A DNA stretch of 64,000 nt from Grifola frondosa (Eukaryota > Basidiomycota > Agaricomycetes > Polyporales > Grifolaceae), in contig LUGG01000009.1 in assembly GCA_001683735.1 (NCBI GenBank), positions 620,001-684,000 on the forward strand. Direction: 5' to 3'. Positions 33,929-44,037 of this stretch are shown in pieces. The notes beneath the pieces were generated by a model, which ran no database searches, was not told where the DNA came from, and was given only the letters and a program-made list of their open reading frames with translations. A program made the position numbers and the translations under genes. Numbering within the stretch: position 1 is the first letter of the stretch; every line of letters begins with the position of its first letter.

Positions 33929-35930
33929 TTACACGACAACACCTCCACCTTCCTTTTCCTTCAATATCCGTCCCGCATTCGCAAGTTTCGGCCCAAGAAC
34001 TTTTCTGGCGCCTGCATTGGCACCCACATCCCAAACTTGTAGCTTGGCTTTTGATCCAGCAGCGGCTAACGTGAGTGGGTCATCTGGTGACCATACGTTG
34101 AGAAAACCTTGCCCTGAAAGCGAAATGCGATCAGTCGTGATCGATCCAGAGATATATCAAGCTTTGACTTACCACACCAAGATCCCTTGAAGTAACCAAA
34201 CTGACTTGACGTTTGCCCAAGTCGGCGTCTTCTAAGATGTTCCAGACTTTGACAATTTTGTCGGTGCACCGGTGGCAATACAGCCTCGAATGTGGGGATT
34301 TACATCTAGCGCGGAGACAGCGCCATCGTGTGCGGAAACAGTGAACCGCGCGGGAGACGGCGAGTTCAGATCTGAGGGTAGCGTACGTGCATCGAAGTTA
34401 AGAACAAGGCCGTTCTCCAGGGACACCTACAAAAAACCAAAGTATTTAACAAAAAGAAACCTGCATAAATGAAAGGCTCACATAAAATCCATGTGCTTCC
34501 CAAGGATCCCACCGTAACGCCTCCACATCAGCGCCTACCACCGCACCTACTCCTGCGTCCGGTGCACGAGAATCGAATGTCCTTACTGTGCGATCGTAAC
34601 TTCCCGTCAACAAAACCGTCGGCTCCGTCTCGTTCCACTGCACTGCCTGCACCTTATCTTTGTGCACATTGAAACTTCTAAGTGCACCCTCGTTCTCCCC
34701 ACCGTCTCCATTAATCGTCGGATCGCGTGTGAGATCCCATAGCTTGACTGTGCGATCGGCGGAAGCAGAGGCAAGAAGATTACGGTGTGTTTTATTCCAG
34801 GAAAGCGATAGGATAGCGTCAACGTGGTATGCTGCGGACGCCGCGCGATGTTTTGTCTTCTTGCGCTTTTTCTTGCCTGTACCGAGTGGCATGGGGATAT
34901 GTGCTGCAGTCTTATCAGGCCGACCGAGTATCATATCGGGGTACATCGCCTCTACCACATCCAAAGACCAGATTTCGATCTCGGGATCGAGAGTACCGAC
35001 TGCAATATAGTTACCAAATGCGCAGGTGTGGAGGTTGCGGACGAGCGGGAGGAAGGGGAGGAGACGGGAGGAAAGTTGAGCCATTCGAGGCAGAGGGGAA
35101 AACTGGGGAGCATGAGATCATGGTGCGCATATAAATTTTCTTCGGATTCGTCGTAGACGTAAATTTCGAGTTGCGAGATGTCGTCTTCAGTTTTTGCGAC
35201 TACTAAGAGATTGTCAGTTGGTAGAACCTCCAGTTCTTCCCGTTCATTTTCGTCCTCCTATCGAGAATTACATCAGTCTGGCAACGTCACCACAATGATG
35301 CGGCTGCCGCACGTCTTTCAAGGTGATTATACGGGTCCTCCTCATTATTTCGATAATACGTGAGGCCCTTGATATTGCTGAATGGGCCCATAGCTGGTTC
35401 GCAGCATTTAGAAAATGAAAGAAACGAGGCGAGTAACCACAAAACAGACCTGGCATAGCATCGTCGTTGTCATAATCATCTAGATTGTATTGTGCGAGAT
35501 CATCGTCGTCGCCTTTTGCTTCGGACTTGCCAGGTTTGGGATCTTCATCCATGGGGACGTCCTGATCCATTACATTGTCGTCTTCACTTCATACTCGTTT
35601 CCTCAAAACCTCGCCTCGGTGCTAGCAAGAAAGCAAAAACTCACTCTACCCACGCACTCTCGTCGTCTTCATCTAGATCATCCGCCTCCTCGCCCTCTGC
35701 GCCCTTCCCCATGGATTCAGCAGCTTTGTGAGCTCGTTCTAGCTCCTTCCGCGCATCTTCGAGCTCAATACGAGCCAGTGCGCTGACTCGTTCCAGTTCT
35801 GGGTCATCAAGGACATATTTGACAGGGTGTTGGGCTGAAACACCTCTTCGCACCCTGATAAACTGATTAGCGGTTTTTCATGACAGTATATTAGACATTA
35901 CCATGATACGCAAGAGATGAGACTACTCAT
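33929..35930 (-). CDS. PWP1: PWP1-type WD40 ribosome-biogenesis protein
   Basis: It starts MSSLISCVSWVRRGVSAQHP (PWP1 N-terminus; a periodic Trp). Then VKYVLDDPELERVSALARIE, an acidic region, YNLDDYDNDDAMPG, and DNLLVVAKTEDDISQLEIYV. WD40 repeats follow: NYIAVGTLDPEIEIWSLDVV, EAMYPDMILGRPD, AILSLSWNKTHRNLLASASA, DRTVKLWDLTRD, VQAVQWNETEPTVLLTGSYD, DKIVKVWNILED and SKAKLQVWDVG. The stop is at 33929. Known: PWP1 acts in 60S/25S rRNA maturation in the nucleolus and is essential in yeast. One base is missing at about 34095, where ..GKVFST should continue as VWSPDDPLTLAAAGS. In an essential conserved gene this is more likely an error than a mutation. Confidence 0.9.
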
Positions 35931-36474
35931 TAGATCGGTGAGCCCGCTGTAGATGCGGCGAAAACTGGAAGGCGGTCGCTCTAAATCTCCAGTATTTTCA
36001 AAAGTAATGGCCTTGTTTATTGCCGTTTCTGGAGATGCATTTATTGCACGTGATAAACGCGTCGCGTCTTACGGGCGCTACAAACTGATCGAGACGATCT
36101 CGATTACTTCTTGGACTGCGGTGGTATTAATGCCACCCTCAGATTGTAAGTGTTTAAAGCCCATTTTTTAACCATTTGATGGAACAGCTGTCGTTTGATT
36201 TCATTTCAAGCTGCCGCTCAATGCGATAAATAGCCTTTCCATTTGGTTTCGCACGTCTCACACATTTTGTTCATTCATTGCATTTTATAGACATTGATTG
36301 CTTTTATATTTCATAATATGAGGGTCGCAAAGTAGTGTTAAATATGGTTGTTAGGCTGTCGCATGCTTGAGAAAGGGCGTCGAAGAGTAACCAACTCAGA
36401 GTAAAACGGATTGTAAACCTCAGAATGACACCATGCCATACACACGAACGAATACACTACATCCAAGTACGATT
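35931..36474. other. Intergenic, no gene seen
   Basis: 545 bp between the starts of PWP1 (-) and the end of sulfite oxidase (-). The 72-residue plus-strand open frame at 35953 has no recognisable motif. Confidence 0.5.
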
Positions 36475-37740
36475 TCACCATGTTCCCTGACCCCAAGGGT
36501 TGTAAGCAACGCCTCTCAAGTTCCACTTACCCTCCAGCTCCTGCATTTCGCCACGCTCATCGACCGCGCGGCTGTGCACCACGCCGTTCTCCGCGACGTC
36601 CTCAAGTAGAACCTCCCAGAGGGTCCAGCTCCAGCGCCCATCCTGGTACGTGATCTGCGCTTTATACCACGTCGAGCCTCCGTCAACAGTCACATCCACG
36701 CGCGCGATGCGGACATCAGCACTGCCGATTGCGTAGCCCTTGACCAACACGGAGGTTGGGGACTTGCGCGTGACTGATCCGATGACGGAGTTGATTGGCA
36801 TGACGGTCATAGACGGGTACTTGGACCATACAGGAGCTGCCTGCTCCTTCGTCTCGATCTACCGAGATTGGTTAGGACATACAGTTGTATAACGAGGATG
36901 AAAAATGGTGTACATCAGGTGGCAAAACCTTGTAATCCCTTTGTTGATAAAAATTGGGAGATTCTTCCGAGCAGATAACGATGGTATCCACCCATTTCAC
37001 CCATCGTGCGCCTAGATAGCCTGGAACGACGACTCGTAGAGGACCACCGTGATCCGGCGTAAGGGGTTCCCCATTCATCTGTACATAATCATTAAGAACC
37101 TGGAGAGAGAAGGTTAACTAGAATTACCTCAAACGCAAGTAAGACGTCCCCTGATTCGCTCATGGCTTTGCTGAGAGGTATAGACCCTCCGTAATAGGAG
37201 TCATCTTGACATAGCGTAACATGCGATGCAAATTGGACCTGAAGGCCGTCTTCGATGTGCACACCGACACTCTGTAGTACATCGCACAAACGAACGCCAG
37301 CCCATCTGGCGTTGCAGATGACGCCGTCATACCAGAGGATGCCTTCCACTTTCTTGATTGAGCTCATCTCCTTCCGCCTATTTCCTGCGCACTTCAGAAT
37401 TCCATACATCAGCTGAGAACACCCATATTGTGCTACTGGCTGGCCTTACCTGTAAAGTGGCCACGACTTCAGTTTTGGGAAACGAGGCCCGCAGCTCCGT
37501 CATAGTGAAGGTTCTTTCGGTGTTGACGGCTCCTGTTATACGAACAGTGTAGGTGTCCTCGTCGAGATCTAGCACAGGTCCGTGGTTTCGACAGTAAACG
37601 AGATTTTCGGGCGTCAGGGCGAATTCGACGAGCGCAGAAGCCTTAGGCTCAGCATTGAAAGGATCTATGCCCCTCACAACGAGATGGTTGGAGTGAGGAA
37701 CTTCGCTTGAATAGTCCATTGTAAGTGATGGTGGCAGCAT
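36475..37740 (-). CDS. Sulfite oxidase family molybdoenzyme (no heme domain)
   Basis: The start is [20 protein letters not shown], or the inner Met at 37719. The molybdopterin domain has [58 protein letters not shown], and [17 protein letters not shown], whose Cys is the expected Mo ligand. It continues [30 protein letters not shown] and [18 protein letters not shown]. The C-terminal dimerisation domain has [27 protein letters not shown] and [11 protein letters not shown]. There is no cytochrome b5 domain, as in plant-type and fungal sulfite oxidases. Reaction: sulfite to sulfate, with detoxification of sulfite from Cys/Met breakdown. Exon joins are in phase. Confidence 0.88.
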
Positions 37741-38198
37741 GAGACAGAAAACAGTGCAACGTAGGATCGATTTGCCGCAGTCCGCTGGTGGGCCTACTCT
37801 GTGCCACCGTTACGTGAAGACCAATGGTTTCCATTCTAGACCAATGAACATTGCAAGCTGTTGAAAACAAATCCTCCCTCAATACAGACGATCCGCACTG
37901 AGAAACTGCTAGAGCCTGGGAGTCGAGGAAAAATTAAACATCTGCAGTATCGCATCGCTCGACAAGCCTCTTCTGTCCAAGTTCTGTCAGACTCCAGGTA
38001 GTCGGAAGCAAAATAGCAGATCACGTGCAACGCTGTGTCTGCCGTCCAGATTCGCGTCCGCCGTCCGCCGTCCGCCGTCGACGGTCGCGCGAACTACAGA
38101 GTCCCGGACACGATTTGGAAACGATCACATCTCTTGCCTCACATACAACCTCAGAACCTGAAGTCTCCCATATCTGTGGAGCAGTATTTACAACTACA
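37741..38198. promoter_or_regulatory. Divergent promoter with CCGTCCG microsatellite
   Basis: The 458 bp lies between the divergent sulfite oxidase (-) and DUF1748 (+) starts. 38035-38085 holds repeats of GTCCGCC/CCGTCCG. It is inferred to drive both genes. Confidence 0.4.
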
Positions 38199-38480
38199 AT
38201 GGTTCTCGGTCGACTGGTGCATCTCGCGCTCGATGCAGTATTGGTTTCAACCGTGGTTGCTGGTGTTAGACGTTCGAGCGGACTCATGTATGTCAATTCT
38301 ATTTCACCAGTTATGTTACGCTTATAATCCGGATGTGCTAGGCCCGTCACCGACAGCATCACCGATCCCACATTGCGCTCCATAGCAGATCGCTATTTCG
38401 GTGTTGGGGAGACCGTATTCGATATGATCCAGGGTACCGCTGTAAACAGTCAATATTTCAAGAGAGATCCTAGGAATTGA
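38199..38480 (+). CDS. DUF1748 small mitochondrial-type membrane protein
   Basis: Two exons, 38199-38287 and 38342-38480, encode 75 residues. They start MVLGRLVHLALDAVLVSTVV, continue AGVRRSSGLMPVTDSITDP, and end IADRYFGVGETVFDMIQGTA then VNSQYFKRDPRN. This matches the fungal DUF1748 family (yeast Mco10/YOR020W-A type), with one hydrophobic helix at the N-terminus. Yeast members are linked to mitochondria and ATP synthase, but the role here is not shown. Intact and of usual length. Confidence 0.88.
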
Positions 38481-38864
38481 TATTGAGGCTCACTTTTGGA
38501 TGGATTCAATCGGTCATATATATTGCAGTATTGTAGGGTGGAATTAACATCACGTTGTAATACCCTTTCGCTGATGCTGGTTTAACTTGAACAGGGAGTA
38601 TCGCAGTCGCCTAGTACTGACTTGTGTATCCTTACTATAAGCCACCGGTGCACGCGTACTTCCCGCTGTGCACACATAATTCCCGATAGAGTCGGACGTC
38701 GGGCGGCGAAGTCGTAAATCGGTTTTGGCCGTGTATTATATACATCCTGTGATGGCCCAGGACGGTGAGTTCTCTGGATCGGCATAGGATCGACACTCGC
38801 GATATAATGCCTCCGGAGAGTTTAGTTGGCCAATTTCAGTGAGTTCTCGAAGAACTGATCCACC

Positions 38865-39819
38865 ATGTCTGCTACGTCCGTCGTTCCCAAATTGGTGCCG
38901 ATATCAACAAGGTCGACCCTCTACACTGAACGGTGGACCATCCAGCTGTAGGGTATTGTCAGAAACCCTTTCCGAAACTATCATCATCCACGGCCTGGGC
39001 CGCACGACCAACATCTACCACCCTATCTTCTCCCCATCCTAACCGCACGACCCGCTGCGAACCTCCTCGCATACGACTTCTACTCGCAAGGTATCTCCCC
39101 CCTATCCATCACCGACAGTAAGGATTTCACTATAAATCGCTTTGTCACCGACCTCGATGCGCTCGTCGCACTCGAGGCGCCCACGGGGATGCTGAAGATC
39201 GTAGCGCACAGCGCAGGCACATTTATCGCCTCGCGTTGGCTCCTCTCGTCATCCGCCGCGGCGCGCATACCGCGTGCTGTCTCCCTCGGTGGCCTGATAC
39301 GCACTCCCATCTCGGCCGAGGTAGCGGCAATGCAGATGCAGCTGGCAGCCGCCATTGAAGCTTCCGGGCCTGTATTTACGGTCGATCGCACGCTTCCCAT
39401 GCTGCTCGACCACAAGACGCTGAGGGAGCGCCCCGTCGCAGTCGCGCTCCTGCGCGGTGATAATGGTGCAGACGGGCACAGATATGCTGCAACAATAAGA
39501 GCGTTCTCGAAGGGACCCATCAGCGAGGGGAGCGCGATCGCCTGGGAGACGTTCCCCGGGAACGTGAAGTCGCTGATTGTAGACGGCGAGGAGGATGCGG
39601 TGGCAAGCCCAGACATCATTTCGGCCATGGAGAGCAACATCCCACGCGCAAGGATGGAGCTATTGAAAGAAGTGGGACAGTGAGTAGCGTCTAGTTGAGT
39701 TTCACTTCTGTGGCATTGACCTGTGCGCTTACAGTTCACCGTCCATTGAGGCACCTGCCGAGACCGCTGATGTCATTGTCTCATTTTTGCAGGAGAACCA
39801 AGTGCAACAGCCGGAGTAA
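38865..39819 (+). CDS. Alpha/beta hydrolase
   Basis: It starts MSATSVVPKLVPISTRSTLY. The oxyanion region ETIIIHGLGRTTNIYHP, the strand LLAYDFYSQGISPLSIT, and the nucleophile elbow LKIVAHSAGTFIASRW (Ser of AHSAG, not the usual GHSMG) follow. The acid is in KSLIVDGEEDAVASPD, and the catalytic His is in EVGHSPSIEAPAETAD after an intron at about 39679-39734. The stop is at 39819. The triad is complete but two one-base offsets at about 38945 and 39040 break the N-terminal part. Substrate unknown. Similar small cytosolic hydrolases act on esters or enol-lactones. Confidence 0.7.
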
Positions 39820-40346
39820 ACTTTGTAGCTCGGGCACCGCCATTCCTCTTGTGTATGTTCCACCTCGCCAGGAAGGAATTATATGGAAATGCCTTTCAAA
39901 GGGCGCAACGCTGAGGGAGTGGCGGTTGGATTAGTTTCGGTAAGTTTCCAATTAAGGGCACCAATATGCTCTTCGGTCCTCGGCTACGCAATAAAGAGAC
40001 AATCGATACCGCCACACCGACGCGGAGTTGTTTCACGCCGCTAGAGGGCTGCACAAAGCCCGCTTGAACTTGTCTCCGGTGTGGATTGTACTAACGATTG
40101 ATGAGTGCGCCACGGAGAGACCTATAAATCCTCTCCCTTTCCTCGCTAATCTATGCGCAATTTCCTCTCTCCTTCCATCGATATTTCGCCCTTATCGTGA
40201 GTTTTCTGTTCTTTTCGTTCACCACCTCCTGAATAGCACCTCCTGAATAGCATCGAAAATTCAGCTCAGTCTGACGCCATTGTCCTTGACGGCACTTCTT
40301 CAATCCCCCGCTCTACTTCAATCAACTAAGCCGATCGACCTCTAAC
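39820..40346. other. Intergenic, no gene seen
   Basis: 527 bp between co-directional genes. The sequence GAATAGCACCTCCTGAATAGCA at 40231-40252 is a short direct duplication (CACCTCCTGAATAG twice). Otherwise nothing. Confidence 0.5.
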
Positions 40347-43183
40347 ATGGCTGTTGATGTGCGTGCTATATCAATCTCTTTGCGTGCAGCTGCTGAATCT
40401 GAGGGCTAGAATGCCCATGTTGCCGATGAGGTACCCTACGACCTCATCCCTTTCCCTTCGACATCCAGTCAGCAGGCACCGCTTTCAGCTGAAATGCCTT
40501 CTGACGAAATCAGCGAGACCATCGATGAGGCGCTCCTCAATCCTATTCCACTGTCCCCTCGACCAGGATACGACCAAGTGCTTTGGTGGGGGCTTTTGCT
40601 TCCGTTGTCAATGGCGTGGCGTTACGAATTACGGAAGAAACTCGCGGACCTTGAGCACGAAGACATATTCATGGGACGGAAGTCGGTAGAGAATTCAAGG
40701 AATATGGCATAACTTCAGACAACATACGAATCGTCTCATTCAGACGCGTAGGTCATCAAGCATCCAATCTAATGATTGCGCTTGCAAGCTTGTCAAGAGG
40801 GAAGTTCCGCTGCTGCTACCGGACCACCAAACGGGTAGAGCAGGTCGTACGGCTGATCAGCGAGAAGCTGGAGCTCTCAGAGCATCCGACTTGGTACATG
40901 TCGAGGGAGGCACCTGGCACCGACCGCTCAAGATTTGCTACTGGAATGCAGAAGATTTCGTTGGAGGAGTTTACAAAATGGGTTAAAAGATTGTATTCGT
41001 GACTTACATTGTAGACATTCAGTACATTTTCAAGTAAAAATTCCTCGATAGGTTCGTGAGCCCCTGGTCGGATTCCTTTGTGCAGTTTCCGTGCATGTTG
41101 AGCAATGCTGTATTGTGCCACAGGCAGTGCCACTAACGCGACGCGCTGAGCCTGCGGTTCGCGTTGAGATCACGTGCTTGCTCGACATCGATCCGAGTAC
41201 CCACGTCCGAGTGACCTCCCTCTCTGCCAGTGGCTTTAAGGCAGCCAGGGCGAACTCATCATTTATCGCTACATTGGCCTGCGTGTGCCTCTGTAATTTG
41301 GTCGGATTGGACGTCAGTCGCGTCCTTAAACCTGGCTCCTGAAGTCGACATCATTGATCAGTGGCGGGTCAATATCGCGCTGTGCTCTCGTCCTCGCAAT
41401 GCTCTTGCCTCGGATACGCTACCCGGCGAAGATCCTGTCAGCATGTAACCGCAGGAACCTGTCCGATTCTACCCAAAATTATTACTCTTCAAAAGTTAGA
41501 GGTCAGTTGAGCTAAATCAATGAGATACCAGCACTGAAAGTCATATTACCGACAGCTTTTCCATTCAAGTTCTCTGAAAGAGACGCAATCAGAAAGTTAT
41601 GCCTACCTGCGTCCTTGAACTCTCTGGGTCAAAACCTCCTTGGCTCCATTGCAGCGACTTGGTTTCCGAACTTCGGTTTCAAGATGTTTGAGCCCAAGCG
41701 TATCGTGGCTACGTACCTCCCACGTTGGATTATAGATGCTGAGATAGAGGCAAAGGTTTGGGTACAGAAGGGAGACGAGGCCGCGGCTCAGGTGATATTC
41801 CTATCTGTTGGAGTCCTACATAGCGGCCATTGATGTGATTGTTCTAGCGGACAGTGACCGCCTACTCCTCCAATTCGTATGTCTGCATGTTGTCTTACAT
41901 GTGCTTGTAATTTTACATCCATTCTATAGAATCATTCCAGGTGGACATTTTATCTCCATCAGAGCTCCTTCTCGTTGGTAGACTCATGCGCCTAACTTCG
42001 TAGGCCACTCCTTCGATCCACTGTCTCGCTTCTCCTTCGATTCGCCCTCATACCTAAAGCTCCCATCTGTCCCATTCTCCGATGACCTTCGGACTCAACA
42101 TGGTTCAGATGTGCTCTGTATGCCGTTCACGTTCACGCCGTTCCCGCTAATCGAGCTGGCACAGTCGCTATCTTATCAGCAGGCAACAATATCTCCCTCC
42201 TTCCGGTTCGACCCTCTTAGTGTCAAACCAAACTTGGTACGTAACAGTGATATGCTCTGCTGTTGGCTGACTAGACACGCTGCATAGTTTGCGGCTTATC
42301 CAATTCTCATCCCAGTTTACATCCTGCAATACGAGATCGACCCGCCAACCGCCGGCGATCCAATGTCATTAACGGCGGTGATCGAAGCCTATGAGGACCG
42401 CGTAAGTCATTCTTTCTTTGCATATCAAAGATAATTTTGCAACAAGCGCACAGTCGCGGATGATCATCGAGAACGTCCAACGGCAACTAGTCCAGGGTCT
42501 GTTCGATGATATCACCCCTCATAAGCCCCCTTCAACCATCGTGAAGCTCGCAGACATGCTCCCCACGGGGTTCAGTGCGATTGGACCGCGCTCGAACACA
42601 CTCGCGCGTTTCGCGCACATCACGTCGGTGATCGGTAGTCCCCATCTGGACCGCAACGAGCTGGTGCGGTGGATTGATACGGCAGCGAGTAAGATGAATG
42701 CGTGGGAGAAGTATCAGTCGCGCTTCTTTGGGGGCAAGACAGAAAGCCAGGGAATTGATTGGGACGATCTGCGGATTCGCGAATTCACGCGGGAGGAACG
42801 GACGCAGAACCGGACGTGGATGGAGAGCAATAGCGACCTTGCTATGCTGAAGGAACTTATGTCGGTGAGGATCACTTTATGCTCTTCTGTGTAATCGTAG
42901 CTCAATGTGGACACTAGAGAACGATGGATGGAGCAGCGCTGACTTGGCGTATGCAGATCGGCCATCCTCCAAGTGATCCCGCAGATGCAGCTAAGGAGGG
43001 ATCACAAGATAAAGGCGCAGAAAAGGATCTGTCTAAAGACGATGTCCAGAAGCTGATGGAAAAGCCAATCATGTTAAAGGAGCGTCAGCGGGAAGAGCAG
43101 AGACCTGCCTGGTGGCGGAGTGGGAGAAGAAGCAGGCAGGTGCGAAGGGGACGAAAGAGACGAAGGAAACGCAAGGTCAATAA
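40347..43183 (+). CDS. Conserved fungal protein of unknown function (one or two genes)
   Basis: It starts MAVD, then after an intron NAHVADEVPYDLIPFPST, a hydrophobic WWGLLLPLSMAWRYELRKKL, and LVHVEGGTWHRPLKICYWNA. After 41500 comes a second set of blocks: FPFKFSERDAIRKLCLP, SLGQNLLGSIAATWFPNFGF, MFEPKRIVATYLPRWIIDAE, and PSVPFSDDLRTQHGSDVLCM. Next are PFPLIELAQSLSYQQATISP, YPILIPVYILQYEIDPPTAG, MNAWEKYQSRFFGGKTESQG, IREFTREERTQNRTWMES and EWEKKQAGAKGTKETKETQG. The stop is at 43183. The Leu/Trp hydrophobic stretches and basic tail would suit a mitochondrial membrane protein (inference). There is an in-frame TAA at about 41034 and a one-base offset at about 43107. The part before 41450 may be a separate gene. 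Confidence 0.5.
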
Positions 43184-44037
43184 ATGTGTTGACCAATTTG
43201 AAGCAGTCATACATGGGTAAGCTTCAGACCTACTGCTACACGTTAGTAAATTATTCAGTGGCTTAGTTGCAGGGTTTTTGTCTTCCCACTGCATACTGCA
43301 TATCGCCCATGCATTGGAATGGTTAAGAAATACTGATCAATGAATGGCGATTGCTTTCAACTACGCCACATTCTTTCCCGATGAGTGCAATCCAGGGTAC
43401 GAGAATGTCGTCTGGTACCTTTACACGATTTGGCTTGGATTCCAATATGATCCCGACAGGTGTCGTCTACCATTCTCTTCGTCACCTTCAAGTTTGTTGT
43501 CGTACATTTTTCTGGATCTTTGTGATATGTGGTGACCACCGGTGGTGGCGGTTGAAATTAATGCCGCCTCTTGAAATGAATTGTGCATGAATAGCCATGA
43601 TCATTTCATCTCAGAGGAGCTCGTGTTCAGAAGCCCTCTGGCTCGAATGATAGCACGAGTCCCCGAAAAATTTGAACTCGTCATGATCATCTTGCCAGAA
43701 GTACAGTTTATCCAATTCGCAGCGATCAATGATAAAGAGTCAAGACACAAGATCACGACATGGGCGAACCCGGCAACACGAAGTGGAGGAGCGCAGGAGA
43801 AACATTTCATTTCACACTAGTCTTCGCGACTCGATGCTCAGAATCATGTACATTATGCATGGCAGGGACATGAACATCGGGCAAAACACTACCGATAAAC
43901 AAACAATAAGGAGCTCGGCTAATCACACACGTTATGTATAGTAGGCAAAAATGTCTGTCCAAGGCTAATGCAAAGAGCGAGCAAAAGACGATACGACGGG
44001 TCCGGGGTTGGCGCACAGCCTATGGATATAGATAATG
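43184..44037. other. Intergenic, no gene seen
   Basis: The 850 bp between convergent genes holds short open frames on both strands at 43344-43941 without recognisable motifs. Confidence 0.5.
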
